Origin: Ornatilinea apprima
GTDB lineage: Bacteria; Chloroflexota; Anaerolineae; Anaerolineales; Anaerolineaceae
Length of the DNA stretch: 64,000 nucleotides
Assembly (NCBI RefSeq): GCF_001306115.1
Contig: NZ_LGCL01000022.1
Location: forward strand, 1 to 64,000
Reading direction: 5' to 3'
Under the pieces are notes generated by a model. It was not told where the DNA came from. It saw nothing but the letters and a program-made list of their open reading frames with translations, and ran no database searches. The position numbers were made by a program, and so were the translations under genes. Numbering within the stretch: the first letter of the stretch is position 1; each line of letters opens with the position of its first letter. Of the stretch, positions 35,004 through 43,182 are shown piece after piece.

Positions 35004-37175
35004 ATGCCCCTGCTCTGGCTTTCAATGGCGTTCATCCTCGGTCTGCTGCTGGCAGAAGCGCTGCCTTTGCCCTGGCTGGTGTATGCCGGGCTGGCGGCGG
35101 TGCTTGGGCTGCTGGCCTGGCTGGAGCAGCGCCGCGGCTGGTGGAAGGCCTGGCGCAAATGGTGCCGCCTGCCTGTGGCTTTGGTGCTGGCGGCGGTGAT
35201 GCTGGGCGGCCTGCGCGCGCAATTGGCGAGGCCCGCCTGGCTGCCTTCGGAGCTGGGCTGGCACAATGATCTGTATGCCAGCGCGCGCGTGGAAGGGGTG
35301 CTGGCTGTGCCGCCCGACCAGCGCGAGAGCGGCACGCTGCTGCGCCTGCGCGCCGAGCGCCTGCTGGTGAACGGCCAGATCTACCCGGTCAGTGGTCTGC
35401 TGCAGGCGCGCGTGAAACAAGCGGGAAACTGGCAGTACGGCGACGCTGTCGCTTTGCAGGGACGCCTGCTCACCCCGCCGGAGGGCGGCGGTTTCTCTTA
35501 TCGCGATTACCTGGAGCGCCAGGGTATTTATTCTTATATGCTCTTCCCGCAGGTGGAAGATCTGCCTAGCGCGCCGCGCAGTGGCCTGCTGCGCGGCCTG
35601 TACGCCCTACGCGAGCAGGCCTACCGCCGCCTGCAGGGCTTTTTGCCCCACGATGAAGCCGCTCTGCTGGGCGGAATTGTGCTGGGCATCGAGTCGGATA
35701 TTCCCGCTGAGGTGGAGCGCGATTTTCAAGATACCGGCACGGCGCATATTGTGGTGATTTCCGGTTTCAATATTGCCATATTGGCCGCCCTCTTCGCGCG
35801 TCTGGTGGGGCGCTTTTTCACCCGCTGGTGGATTCCGCCGCTGGCCGGGCTGGGGGTGGTGCTGTACACCCTGATGGTGGGCGGCCAGCCGCCGGTAACG
35901 CGCGCGGCGCTGATGGGTGTAATGGGCCTGCTGGGCGAGCAGCTTGGGCGGCGGCAGAGCGGGGTCAACTCGCTGGCCTTCACCGCCGCGCTGATGTGCC
36001 TGTTCAATCCGCAGCTTCCCTACGACGCCAGTTTTCAGCTCTCCTTCGCGGCCACGTTGGGGCTGGTGCTGTACGCCGCCCCGCTGCAGAACGGGTTTGA
36101 GGCCTGGGTCGAGCGGCGCTGGGGCGAGGCGGCGGCAAAACGCTGGGGCGGTCCGGTGAGTGAGTATGTGCTCTTCACCCTGGCCGCGCAGCTCACCACC
36201 CTGCCGGTGATTGTGCTGCACTTCCAGCGCGTCTCGTTGAGCGCGCTGATTGCCAACCCCCTGGTGCTGCCGGTGCAGCCGCTGATTATGGTGCTGGGCA
36301 GTCTGACCGCGCTGGCCGGGCTGGTCTTCGCGCCGCTGGGGCAGCTGCTGGCCTGGCTGGTGTGGCCGCTGCTGGCCTATACCCTGCGCGCGGCGCACCT
36401 GCTGGCCAAACTGCCGGGCGGCGCGCTGGATACGGGCGCGGTCTTGCCGCTGTGGGCGCTGGTGTTTTACGCGCTGCTGTTGCTGCTCACCTTGCGCTGG
36501 AAGCAGATCGCCGCGCGAAAAGCGCCGCTGCGCTTTGCCGCCCTGGCGGCGGGTCTGATGGCGGCCAGCGCGCTGGTGTGGCAGGCGGTTCTGGCGCGCC
36601 CAGACGGGCGGCTGCACCTGATCCTGCTGGATGCCCGCGGCGGCCCCGGCTTGCTGGTGATCACCCCGCGCGGACAAACCCTGCTGGTGGAGAGTGATTC
36701 GGCCAGCCCAACCGCGCTGCGACGCGCGCTGGGGCGGCGGCTTCCGCTGCTGAACCGCCAGCTCGATGCGCTGCTGCTGGCCGGCGGTGCGCCTTCCGCG
36801 GCCAACCTGCAAGGGCTGGCGGCGCGGCAGGTGTTTGCCGTGCCAGAGCCAGCCGATGAATCGCCGTGGACGTCCCTGGCGGAGAATGGTCGTATAGGGT
36901 TGGAAGGCGGGGTTGAGCTGGAACTGGAAACGCCCTGCGCGCAGGGCGCGGCGCTGACGCTGCGTTACGGTGATTTTTCCGCGCGCATGCCCGGCGGCTG
37001 TGAAGAAGACCAGGAGGCTCTGTTGTGGGTGGAAACGGCAGGCGGCGACCCGCTGCTGGCCGTCGCTCAGGGACGAATGGAGATCAATGGGGCGCGCCAG
37101 CCCGCTCTGCCTCCGGGCGGCTGGCTGGAGCTGGTTACGGACGGCCAGCAGGTGTGGGTTTACAAAAGCCGCTAG
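35004..37175 (+). CDS. comEC: ComEC/Rec2 DNA-uptake channel protein with degenerate C-terminal hydrolase domain
   Basis: A 723-residue protein with an N-terminal membrane segment and OB-like region (about 75-190) and the 'competence' membrane domain (about 215-490), with the typical ALLGGIVLGIESDIPAEVERD and TGTAHIVVISGFNIAILA. The C-terminal region (about 535-720) aligns in layout with the metallo-beta-lactamase domain of ComEC, including LLDARGGPGLLVITPRGQTLL. The metal motif HxHxDH, however, is replaced by LAGGAPSAAN, and no ligand remains. The channel part could still move single-stranded DNA; nuclease activity by this domain is unlikely. A GC-rich hairpin follows. Confidence 0.85.
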   Translation: MPLLWLSMAFILGLLLAEALPLPWLVYAGLAAVLGLLAWLEQRRGWWKAWRKWCRLPVALVLAAVMLGGLRAQLARPAWLPSELGWHNDLYASARVEGVLAVPPDQRESGTLLRLRAERLLVNGQIYPVSGLLQARVKQAGNWQYGDAVALQGRLLTPPEGGGFSYRDYLERQGIYSYMLFPQVEDLPSAPRSGLLRGLYALREQAYRRLQGFLPHDEAALLGGIVLGIESDIPAEVERDFQDTGTAHIVVISGFNIAILAALFARLVGRFFTRWWIPPLAGLGVVLYTLMVGGQPPVTRAALMGVMGLLGEQLGRRQSGVNSLAFTAALMCLFNPQLPYDASFQLSFAATLGLVLYAAPLQNGFEAWVERRWGEAAAKRWGGPVSEYVLFTLAAQLTTLPVIVLHFQRVSLSALIANPLVLPVQPLIMVLGSLTALAGLVFAPLGQLLAWLVWPLLAYTLRAAHLLAKLPGGALDTGAVLPLWALVFYALLLLLTLRWKQIAARKAPLRFAALAAGLMAASALVWQAVLARPDGRLHLILLDARGGPGLLVITPRGQTLLVESDSASPTALRRALGRRLPLLNRQLDALLLAGGAPSAANLQGLAARQVFAVPEPADESPWTSLAENGRIGLEGGVELELETPCAQGAALTLRYGDFSARMPGGCEEDQEALLWVETAGGDPLLAVAQGRMEINGARQPALPPGGWLELVTDGQQVWVYKSR

Positions 37176-37189
37176 TGGGTTAAGCAACC

Positions 37190-37212
37190 GCCCGCCCGGG
37201 GACCGGGCGGGC
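37190..37212. terminator. GC hairpin between comEC and the Yip1 gene
   Basis: A 10-bp perfect stem (37190-37199 with 37203-37212) with a three-base loop, in a 72-bp gap between convergent genes. No T tract. Confidence 0.5.
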
Positions 37213-37247
37213 AGCCTTAAGGGGAAAGAAGATTTCCCGCGGATGGC

Positions 37248-37787
37248 TTACAGGCTGGTGAGCAAGTGAAACGGCAGGCTCAGTCCGGCGAAGACCAGAC
37301 CGATGGTGATGCTGGCGATGATGTACAGCACAAAGCTGACCAGGGCGGTGACGATGGCATCGCTGGTTTCAAACTCCATTGCCTCGCGAATGGCGATCAC
37401 CCCGGCGATCACGCTCAACACCCAGCCGGTGACCGAAAACAGCCAGCCCACGCAGGGGATGAAGCCCAGCACGCCCAGCAGGCGCGGCGCGTTGGCGTAG
37501 CCCAGCACGCGCAGCATCTCTTCGACATTGCTGCGGCCCTTAAAGAACTGTGTGCCCACAAAATAGGCCACCAGCGACCATAAGATCCAGCCAAACAGCA
37601 GGCTGTTGGCCACCTGAGCCAGATAGGCAAACAGCGCGCGCGGCCCCGCGCCCAGCATGCCCAGCGACGAGATCAGCGCCACCCCTACAGCGACCAGCGC
37701 GCCTTCCGAGGTAAGGGCGGGCAGGTCGGCAACTTCACGGTAAAGACTTTTATCCAGGCGAATGGCCCGTACAATGCGTTCAAACAT
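37248..37787 (-). CDS. Yip1 domain membrane protein
   Basis: A 179-residue protein with five hydrophobic segments. It begins MFERIVRAIRLDKSLYREV, typical of bacterial Yip1-domain proteins, and has the central WILWSLVAYFVGTQFFKG and the FIPCVGWLFSVTGWVLSVIAG segment. Yip1 proteins in bacteria have no fixed function; they sit in the membrane and are often located near envelope genes. GAGGAG precedes the ATG at 37787 by seven bases. It is divergent from the PTS-like gene, with a 400-base gap between them. Confidence 0.75.
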   Translation of the reverse strand: MFERIVRAIRLDKSLYREVADLPALTSEGALVAVGVALISSLGMLGAGPRALFAYLAQVANSLLFGWILWSLVAYFVGTQFFKGRSNVEEMLRVLGYANAPRLLGVLGFIPCVGWLFSVTGWVLSVIAGVIAIREAMEFETSDAIVTALVSFVLYIIASITIGLVFAGLSLPFHLLTSL

Positions 37788-37913
37788 CGGTTAACTCCTC
37801 AATTCAGTGTCTTGGTAATTTCACAGCTATATACGCTGCGGGCGCGAAAAAGATGCAAAACCGCCCCCGGTTGGCGGGTGTGCGCCGCGCGCCGGATTCG
37901 GCGCGAAAAGGTC

Positions 37914-37942
37914 TTGACAAAGTGGGATTTTCGGTAAGAATA
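37914..37942 (+). promoter_or_regulatory. Promoter for the PTS EIIC-like gene
   Basis: A consensus TTGACA at 37914-37919 followed after 15-17 bases by TAAGAATA (37935-37942). The start would lie near 37948, leaving a leader of about 240 bases. Confidence 0.65.
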
Positions 37943-38039
37943 AGAAGAACGTTTTTTACCCGATTCTTCTACAATGCGGGCGCGCCTCTGGCGCTCGCGG
38001 CGCGTTTTATCATCCAGTGAAATAAGCCCATCACAATGT

Positions 38040-38135
38040 TTCCGGCAGACCTGTGCGCCCCGGCGCAGAGCGGCTGCGGGTTACCTGTTGTACCCCGTCT
38101 GAGCAAGTCGCGGCGCTGGCGGGCGCCGCTGATAG
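38040..38135 (+). promoter_or_regulatory. Structured 5' leader, class unknown
   Basis: CAGAC (38046-38050) can pair with GTCTG (38097-38101), enclosing two inner hairpins: one built on GTGCGCC/GGCGC (about 38052-38068) and one on GGGT/ACCC (about 38078-38095). This makes a three-way junction. A separate 7-bp hairpin follows (GCGGCGC 38110-38116 with 38123-38129). It ends about 60 bases before the ATG. It matches no riboswitch consensus I can recall. Confidence 0.4.
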
Positions 38136-38187
38136 TGATTCATCTTCTTATTGAAATCCATTGTTGATTCAGAAAGGTAAGGAAGGT

Positions 38188-39744
38188 ATGAAGAAGATCG
38201 CAGTGATCGGCAGCAGCGGCGGGCACCTGTATGTGCTGGGCGGTAAAGACCCCCAGGCCCTGCTGGGAGAAATTACACGCCAGGCGCAGGCCGCCGGTAT
38301 GGAGGTGAGCAGCATCGCGTTTGTGGCCGCCTCTGGCACGCTGGACCATGTAACCGCCTCTACCCAGGCGGCGCTGTGGACGCAAAGTGCGGAAGGCCCG
38401 CGCGAGGTGTTCAGCGGTACGCTGGAAGACGTGAACGCCCGCGCCCAGGCCGAGATGGACAGCCTGGCGGCGGCCATCCGCGCCGGGGAGGTGGACGGGC
38501 TGGTGCTGGTGAGCGCCGACCCCAAAGGCCTGAACCACGCCGCGCTGGAAGCCGCCGCCGAGACGAAGATTCCGGTGGCCGGAACGGGCGGCAGCTCGAT
38601 GGCCGCCGCGCGTGCCATGGGCGTCAACGTCATCTCGGCGTCGGGCACCACCGGCAGCACCAACCGCACCCGCGCTGTGGGCTACATTTCGGCTTTTGCC
38701 AGCGAGTGGAAGCTCAAATACACGCCCGTCATCGGCAGAGCGGCCGAAGCCGCCACGGGCAGCCTGCGCGAGCGCATCAACCTGCGCAGCATTATGATGT
38801 CTTCCCTGCCGGCCTTCATCGCCATGGCGTTGATTCTGGCGGTGGGCAAGCTACCCTTCTTAACCGAGTCGGTGGGTCCGCTGTTTGACAAGCTGATCGC
38901 CGTGCTGCCGATTGTGGTGGCGGTGGTGGCGGCCAAACAGGTCTCTGGTTTGGACGAAGTGGGCATTGTGGCTGGCGTGATTGCCGGCGCGCTCTCGGTG
39001 GACGGCGGGATTCTGGGCGGCATTGTGGGCGGTGTGCTGGCGGGCGTGCTGGCCAACTACCTGCTGCGCTGGTCGTTCAAGATGAAATTCCCGGCGACCA
39101 CCGCCAGCTTGGTGGCGGGCGCGATCAGCGGTCTGGCGGCTGGCATTCTGGTCTACTTTGTGCTGGCGCCCATCACCCTGTGGCTGGGCAACGGCATCCG
39201 CGGACTGATCGAGCAGGCGCTGGCCTTCAGCCCGGTGCTGGCGGGCGCGGTGGCGGGGCTGCTCATCTGGCCGGCGATCATTGGCGGGGTGTACCATGCC
39301 GCCATTTTGCCGATTGTGCTGCTGGAAATGGAACAGACCGGCTACAGCTTTTTGGGCGCGGTGGACATGACCGGTCTGGTGATGGTCTCGGCGGGGATTA
39401 CCCTGGCCAACATCATCGCCCCGCGCGACCGCAGCGAGGCCTCGGTGGCGCTGCCGGGCTTTTTGGTCAACGTGGGTTTTGGCACCTTTGTGGAAGCGGC
39501 CTACCCCTTCATGTTCGCCGATAAACGCGTGTTTGCTGGCGCGCTGCTGGCGGCCATGGTCTCGGGCGGGTTCTGCGGCTTCTTCGACGCGCGCGGCACG
39601 GCCTATGTGCCTTCGGTGGTCGCGCCGGGGCTGTCGAATAACCCGATGGGCTTCCTCATCTCTATGCTGGTAGCGATGGGCCTGGCGGCCGGGCTGACGA
39701 TTGTGTTCAACAAGACCGCCAGGAAAGAAACCGCCCAGGCCTGA
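38188..39744 (+). CDS. PTS EIIC-like membrane transporter with unusual N-terminal Rossmann-like domain
   Basis: A 518-residue protein. Residues about 1-180 form a soluble alpha/beta domain beginning MKKIAVIGSSGGHLYVLGG with a glycine-rich GTGGSSMAAARAMGVNVISAS. It contains no cysteine, so it is not an EIIB phosphodomain. Residues about 200-510 are ten or so membrane helices with a PTS EIIC-like pattern (GLDEVGIVAGVIAGALSVDG, GGVYHAAILPIVLLEMEQTG, GFGTFVEAAYPFMF). No EIIA, EIIB, HPr or EI gene is nearby. Transport may be PTS-independent or regulated by the N-terminal domain; substrate unknown. AAGGAAGGT precedes the ATG at 38188. A terminator follows, so it is monocistronic. Confidence 0.7.
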   Translation: MKKIAVIGSSGGHLYVLGGKDPQALLGEITRQAQAAGMEVSSIAFVAASGTLDHVTASTQAALWTQSAEGPREVFSGTLEDVNARAQAEMDSLAAAIRAGEVDGLVLVSADPKGLNHAALEAAAETKIPVAGTGGSSMAAARAMGVNVISASGTTGSTNRTRAVGYISAFASEWKLKYTPVIGRAAEAATGSLRERINLRSIMMSSLPAFIAMALILAVGKLPFLTESVGPLFDKLIAVLPIVVAVVAAKQVSGLDEVGIVAGVIAGALSVDGGILGGIVGGVLAGVLANYLLRWSFKMKFPATTASLVAGAISGLAAGILVYFVLAPITLWLGNGIRGLIEQALAFSPVLAGAVAGLLIWPAIIGGVYHAAILPIVLLEMEQTGYSFLGAVDMTGLVMVSAGITLANIIAPRDRSEASVALPGFLVNVGFGTFVEAAYPFMFADKRVFAGALLAAMVSGGFCGFFDARGTAYVPSVVAPGLSNNPMGFLISMLVAMGLAAGLTIVFNKTARKETAQA

Positions 39745-39768
39745 GCGGGCGGCGGAATGGGAGATTTG

Positions 39769-39797
39769 GCGGCGTCCTGGGCAGGGCGCCGCTTTTT
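39769..39797 (+). terminator. Intrinsic terminator after the PTS-like gene
   Basis: GCGGCGTCCT (39769-39778), loop GGGC, AGGGCGCCGC (39783-39792; one G-T pair), then five T. Confidence 0.85.
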
Positions 39798-39846
39798 GAT
39801 GCGGATCGGTATAATAAAGACAGTAAAAATCCCTAAAAATTGCTTA

Positions 39847-39875
39847 TTGACAGTATAACGTAATACTGTTATAAT
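39847..39875 (+). promoter_or_regulatory. Consensus promoter with a MerR-type operator in the spacer
   Basis: TTGACA (39847-39852) and TATAAT (39870-39875), both perfect, separated by 17 bases. A perfect dyad, ACAGTAT (39850-39856) and ATACTGT (39863-39869), fills the spacer with six bases between arms. MerR-family operators lie exactly here. The start would be near 39882. Confidence 0.85.
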
Positions 39876-39921
39876 GACGTTGTCGTCAGTTGAAGGCTGA
39901 CGATCGGGAAAGGATAAAGCG

Positions 39922-40638
39922 ATGATGAAGCAACAGATGCAGATTGGCGAGCTGGCCGATCGCACAGGCGTATCCACCCGCACCATTCGCTATTACATAC
40001 AGGAGGGACTGCTGCCTGCGCCTGAGACGCAGGGCAAATACACCACCTACGACGAAGAATATGTGTACCGGCTGGAGCTGATCCAACTGCTCAAAGACGC
40101 CTACCTGCCGCTCAAAGAGATCCGCGACAAGATTGCCGGGCTGAGCTTAAGCGAAGTGCGCGGCCTGATCGAGCAGATGCGCGCGCAGGGCTTCCCCAAC
40201 CAGGGGACGGTGGTTCATGCGGAATCCCTGTTTGTCGAAGCGCCTTCTGATTGGGAAAAACTTGAGGAGCGCACTTATTCCAGGAGGATCGAGCCACGGC
40301 CAGAAGCGCAGATGGAGCCGGAGGAGGACATCACCGAGCCGCCAACGAGTATAAGTGATAGCCGGCGCATGCCCAGCCCGAAAAGCGTGAGCGAAGAAGA
40401 CGACGCGGCGGCTTACCTGGCCAAACTGCGCGACCGCCAGAACCTCAACCGCCCCGCCCCGGCCCGCCGCCAGCCGCCCATGCTGTTTCAGGAACAGGCG
40501 GATGTCCGCACCCAGGGCGAAAACTGGCAGCGCATCGAGATTGCTCCCGGCATCGAGCTGCACGTGCGCCAGCCGCTGCACCAAAAAGACGAATTTCGCT
40601 TGAAAAAGCTGATTGAATTTGCCAGACACCTGTTTTAG
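39922..40638 (+). CDS. MerR-family transcriptional regulator
   Basis: A 238-residue protein. Residues about 6-75 are the MerR winged helix-turn-helix (IGELADRTGVSTRTIRYYIQEGLLPAP, then YRLELIQLLKDAYLPLKEI). The rest is long and charged: a Pro/Glu-rich linker and a C-terminal block (IEIAPGIELHVRQPLHQKD). The C-terminal block lacks metal-binding cysteines, so this is not a metal sensor of the classical type. AAAGGA precedes the ATG. The operator dyad in its own promoter implies autoregulation. The next gene, a von Willebrand A protein, follows after 40 bases and shares the transcript. Confidence 0.88.
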   Translation: MMKQQMQIGELADRTGVSTRTIRYYIQEGLLPAPETQGKYTTYDEEYVYRLELIQLLKDAYLPLKEIRDKIAGLSLSEVRGLIEQMRAQGFPNQGTVVHAESLFVEAPSDWEKLEERTYSRRIEPRPEAQMEPEEDITEPPTSISDSRRMPSPKSVSEEDDAAAYLAKLRDRQNLNRPAPARRQPPMLFQEQADVRTQGENWQRIEIAPGIELHVRQPLHQKDEFRLKKLIEFARHLF

Positions 40639-40647
40639 ACCCGGCAG

Positions 40648-40674
40648 CCTGAAGGGGCTGCCCCTTCAGGAGGG
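40648..40674 (+). promoter_or_regulatory. Hairpin overlapping the ribosome site of the vWA gene
   Basis: A perfect 10-bp stem, CCTGAAGGGG (40648-40657) and CCCCTTCAGG (40661-40670), with loop CTG. Its last three bases are part of the AGGAGGG ribosome site (40668-40674), so the hairpin could limit translation or mark an mRNA processing point between the two cistrons. Confidence 0.55.
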
Positions 40675-40678
40675 AAAA

Positions 40679-41923
40679 ATGACCGCGAAACCGTTCGACA
40701 TGACCGCCCGTTTGGATACTGATCTGATTCTCATCGCCACGCCCACCCAGCGCGTGCTGCATATTCACCTGCGCGCGCCGCAAGCCCAGGCGCGCCAGCA
40801 GCGCACCCCGCTCAACCTGGCGCTGGTGATCGACCGCAGCGGTTCGATGAGCGGCGAGAAACTGGCCTACGTGCGCCAGGCCGCCCTGCACGTGCTGGAC
40901 CTGCTGGACGAGCGCGACCGCGCCGCCCTGGTGGCCTACGACGACCAGGTGAGCCTGCTCTGCCCCAGCGTGGAGACCTCGCCTGCCAGTAAGTCCCTGC
41001 TGCGCAACATGGTGCAAGAGATCCGCTCCGGCGGCATGACCAACCTCTCCGGCGGCTGGTTGGAAGGCTGCCAGCAGATCGCCGCCCAGCTCAACGGCGG
41101 GCAGAACGTGGCGCGCTGCCTGCTGCTCACCGACGGGCTGGCCAACGTGGGCATCACCCACGACGAAGAGCTGCAGTTCCACGCCCGCCAGCTGCACCAG
41201 CGCGGAGTGGCCACCTCCACCTTTGGCGTGGGGCAGGGCTTCAACGAGCATCTGCTGGAAGGGATGGCCAACCAGGGCGGCGGGCAGTTCTACTTCATTG
41301 AGCACCCGCGCGACATTCCGCAGATTTTCGCGCGGGAAATGGGCGAGCTGACCGCCATCACCGCCCGCGGGCTGGAGATCACCATCAGCCTGCCGGAGCA
41401 AACCTCGGCCGATGTGCTGGGCGGCTGGCAGCACGACCAGCAGGCCGCGCGGCTCACCATCCGCCTGGGCGATCTGCCGGCTACGGCCGAACGCGACGTG
41501 TTTGTGCGCCTGCTCACCCCGCCGCAAGCGGCCGGCAGCGATCGCCTGACGCTCGGCGTGGCCGCCGCGGCCCAGGGCGAAGACCAGGCCAGCCTGACGG
41601 CCGCGCAAACCCTGGAGCTGCGCTACGCCCCCGATGAGGCGGTGCGCGCCGCCACGCTGGACGAGACGGTGATGAAGGCCTACGCGCGCGTAGAGGTGGC
41701 CGACCGCGCCACCCAGGCCCTGCGCCTGGAACGCATGGGCCGCCGCGATGAGGCCAGCGCCAGCCTGGATGTGGCCCTGCAGATGGCCGCGCCCTTCTTT
41801 GAAGAAAAAGACCTGGAGGAATACCGCAGCCTGTCTGAGAAAATGAAAGGCGGCCTGGACGAGGCCGAGCGCAAACTCAACCACTACAGCAACTACCGCC
41901 GCAAACAATCCCGCGGCGAATAA
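40679..41923 (+). CDS. von Willebrand factor A domain protein
   Basis: A 414-residue protein without signal peptide. Residues about 35-220 are a vWA domain with the MIDAS motif VIDRSGSMSG and the later LLTDGLANVGITHDEE, so a metal-dependent adhesion site is intact. A beta-rich middle (about 225-320) and a helical C-terminus with TPR-like character (about 330-414) follow. Such cytoplasmic vWA proteins often assemble with an AAA ATPase, but none is adjacent. Cotranscription with a MerR regulator suggests a stress or assembly function. The start at 40679 is set by AGGAGGG; an upstream in-frame extension overlaps merR. Confidence 0.8.
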   Translation: MTAKPFDMTARLDTDLILIATPTQRVLHIHLRAPQAQARQQRTPLNLALVIDRSGSMSGEKLAYVRQAALHVLDLLDERDRAALVAYDDQVSLLCPSVETSPASKSLLRNMVQEIRSGGMTNLSGGWLEGCQQIAAQLNGGQNVARCLLLTDGLANVGITHDEELQFHARQLHQRGVATSTFGVGQGFNEHLLEGMANQGGGQFYFIEHPRDIPQIFAREMGELTAITARGLEITISLPEQTSADVLGGWQHDQQAARLTIRLGDLPATAERDVFVRLLTPPQAAGSDRLTLGVAAAAQGEDQASLTAAQTLELRYAPDEAVRAATLDETVMKAYARVEVADRATQALRLERMGRRDEASASLDVALQMAAPFFEEKDLEEYRSLSEKMKGGLDEAERKLNHYSNYRRKQSRGE

Positions 41924-42569
41924 ACGCAGACCTTCTCTTTCTGGTGGGTTGCGGGGGGAACCGCCAGAGAATCAAACGGGGCAGTCCGGCAGCGGGCTGC
42001 CCCTTGATTTTGGATGGATGGGGGAAAGGGGGGTGTTTTATGGTGGGTTGCGGGCGGTGTGGAGCAGCTTTGAGCGCATATCTTCTGGCCGCCCTGCACC
42101 CACCCTACGGGTGGCTACCACCCTTCGGGTGGCTTCTCAACCTGCCCTGATACCTCCATCCGATGGTAGGGTGGGTGGAAGGCGGGAAAGGCTACCCAAA
42201 ATGTAAACCAGCATAACGACCCGCCTGGAACCCACCAATGGATTTTGCTTTGGAAGCCGGGGTTGTTGTTCTATGGTGGGTTGCGGGCGGTTTGGAATAG
42301 CTTTGAGCGCGCATCTTCTGGCCGCCCTGCACCCACCCTACGGGTGGCTACCACCCTTCGGGTGGCTTCTCAACCTGCCCTGATACCTCCATCCGGTGGT
42401 AGGGTGGGTGGAAGGCGGGAAAGGCTACCCAAAATGTAAACCAGCATAACGACCCGCCTGGAACCCACCAATGGATTTTGCTTTGGAAGCCGGGTCGTCT
42501 GGCGGGGACAGGCGCGAGCCTGGAGCGCGAATCGTTGCCGCGAAGGGTTGCATTTATCCAGGTTGTGAA
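41924..42569. repeat. Intergenic region with a 233-bp tandem repeat (two copies)
   Basis: Two nearly identical units, at about 42041-42261 and 42274-42494, are offset by exactly 233 bases. Each opens TGGTGGGTTGCGGGCGGT, includes CACCCTACGGGTGGCTACCA and CCCTTCGGGTGGCTTCTC, and ends GGATTTTGCTTTGGAAGCCG. Hairpin-forming CCACCC/GGGTGG pairs are frequent. Part of the unit's right end recurs at 43808-43856. Short frames in it are repeat artefacts, and no gene is supported. Near-identity of copies implies recent duplication. Confidence 0.85.
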
Positions 42570-43088
42570 TCACAGACGCTTGCGCATGTATGCGCATTCA
42601 AACGTTTTTCCACTAATTTCACCAACGGTCTGGTCAAATTTTTGAAACCCCGCTTTTTCATAGGTTTTGATGGCCCGCTGATTGAACATAGCCACACCCA
42701 GCCGGATATATTCGCCGCGATACCCAAACCTCCGGGCGGCATATTCAACGCAAGCGGTCACAAAGTCAACCCCAAATCCCTGGCCCACTAAATCTGGCCG
42801 GAGACCAAAGCCAATCCAGAGTTCACGCTCACTGATCAGGGCTTGATCATCAAAATTGCAGAAATCAGCGGGCTGCCCCTGCGCATCAAAGAACTCAACA
42901 GAAAGCTCACCAACCAGATCCCCTTGCGGGTTGAGAACCGCAAATATTCCTCTCCCCCAGCCTTCCTCATCCAGCATGTGGTCCGCCTCATTGGCGTAAT
43001 CGTAAATGGAATATTCTTGTTCATACTTCCAGGTATCCACAATCGTGGATGCGTACGCGCGGTTCATGGGAACAAAGTTGTAATTCAT
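42570..43088 (-). CDS. GNAT family acetyltransferase
   Basis: A 172-residue RimJ/RimL-like acetyltransferase. It has the core strand GDLVGELSVEFFDAQGQ, the acetyl-CoA loop LRPDLVGQGFGVDFV and the C-terminal IRLGVAMFNQRAIKTYEKAGFQ, which together are diagnostic of GNAT. It acetylates an amine, in a protein or small molecule; target unknown. The start at 43088 has AGGA upstream; a longer frame to 43118 exists. It lies between a tandem repeat and an AT-rich island and is not obviously part of an operon. Confidence 0.85.
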   Translation of the reverse strand: MNYNFVPMNRAYASTIVDTWKYEQEYSIYDYANEADHMLDEEGWGRGIFAVLNPQGDLVGELSVEFFDAQGQPADFCNFDDQALISERELWIGFGLRPDLVGQGFGVDFVTACVEYAARRFGYRGEYIRLGVAMFNQRAIKTYEKAGFQKFDQTVGEISGKTFECAYMRKRL

Positions 43089-43182
43089 TGGAGTCCTGTT
43101 TTGAAAGGGTATATCCATTAACCGCCCAGGGGTTTGCGGTATACAGGCTGAAAGCCGGGTCTGCGCCTGGTGGGGGGTGGTG

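Larger units (their letters stand above)
37788..38187. other. 400-base gap with promoter and structured leader
   Basis: No gene. The left part carries only a GC-rich inverted stretch; the right part holds the promoter and the leader of the PTS-like gene, annotated separately. Confidence 0.6.

Noticed and set aside
35607..37187. Long minus-strand frame opposite comEC
   Set aside because: Composition (Gln, Arg, Pro) and position fit a shadow of the well-supported comEC gene.
38040..38135. Known riboswitch or T-box in the PTS-like leader
   Set aside because: No T-box AGGGTGGNACC motif or known riboswitch core was found; left as unknown.
40445..41908. Minus-strand frame of 487 codons opposite the vWA gene
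   Set aside because: The vWA gene on the plus strand has an intact MIDAS motif, ribosome site and promoter; the other is a shadow.
41944..42439. Small frames within the tandem repeat
   Set aside because: They recur in both copies with Pro/Trp-rich content and no ribosome site; repeat artefacts.
42041..42494. Possible CRISPR array
   Set aside because: Only two copies of 233 bases, with no short repeats and spacers; no cas genes.
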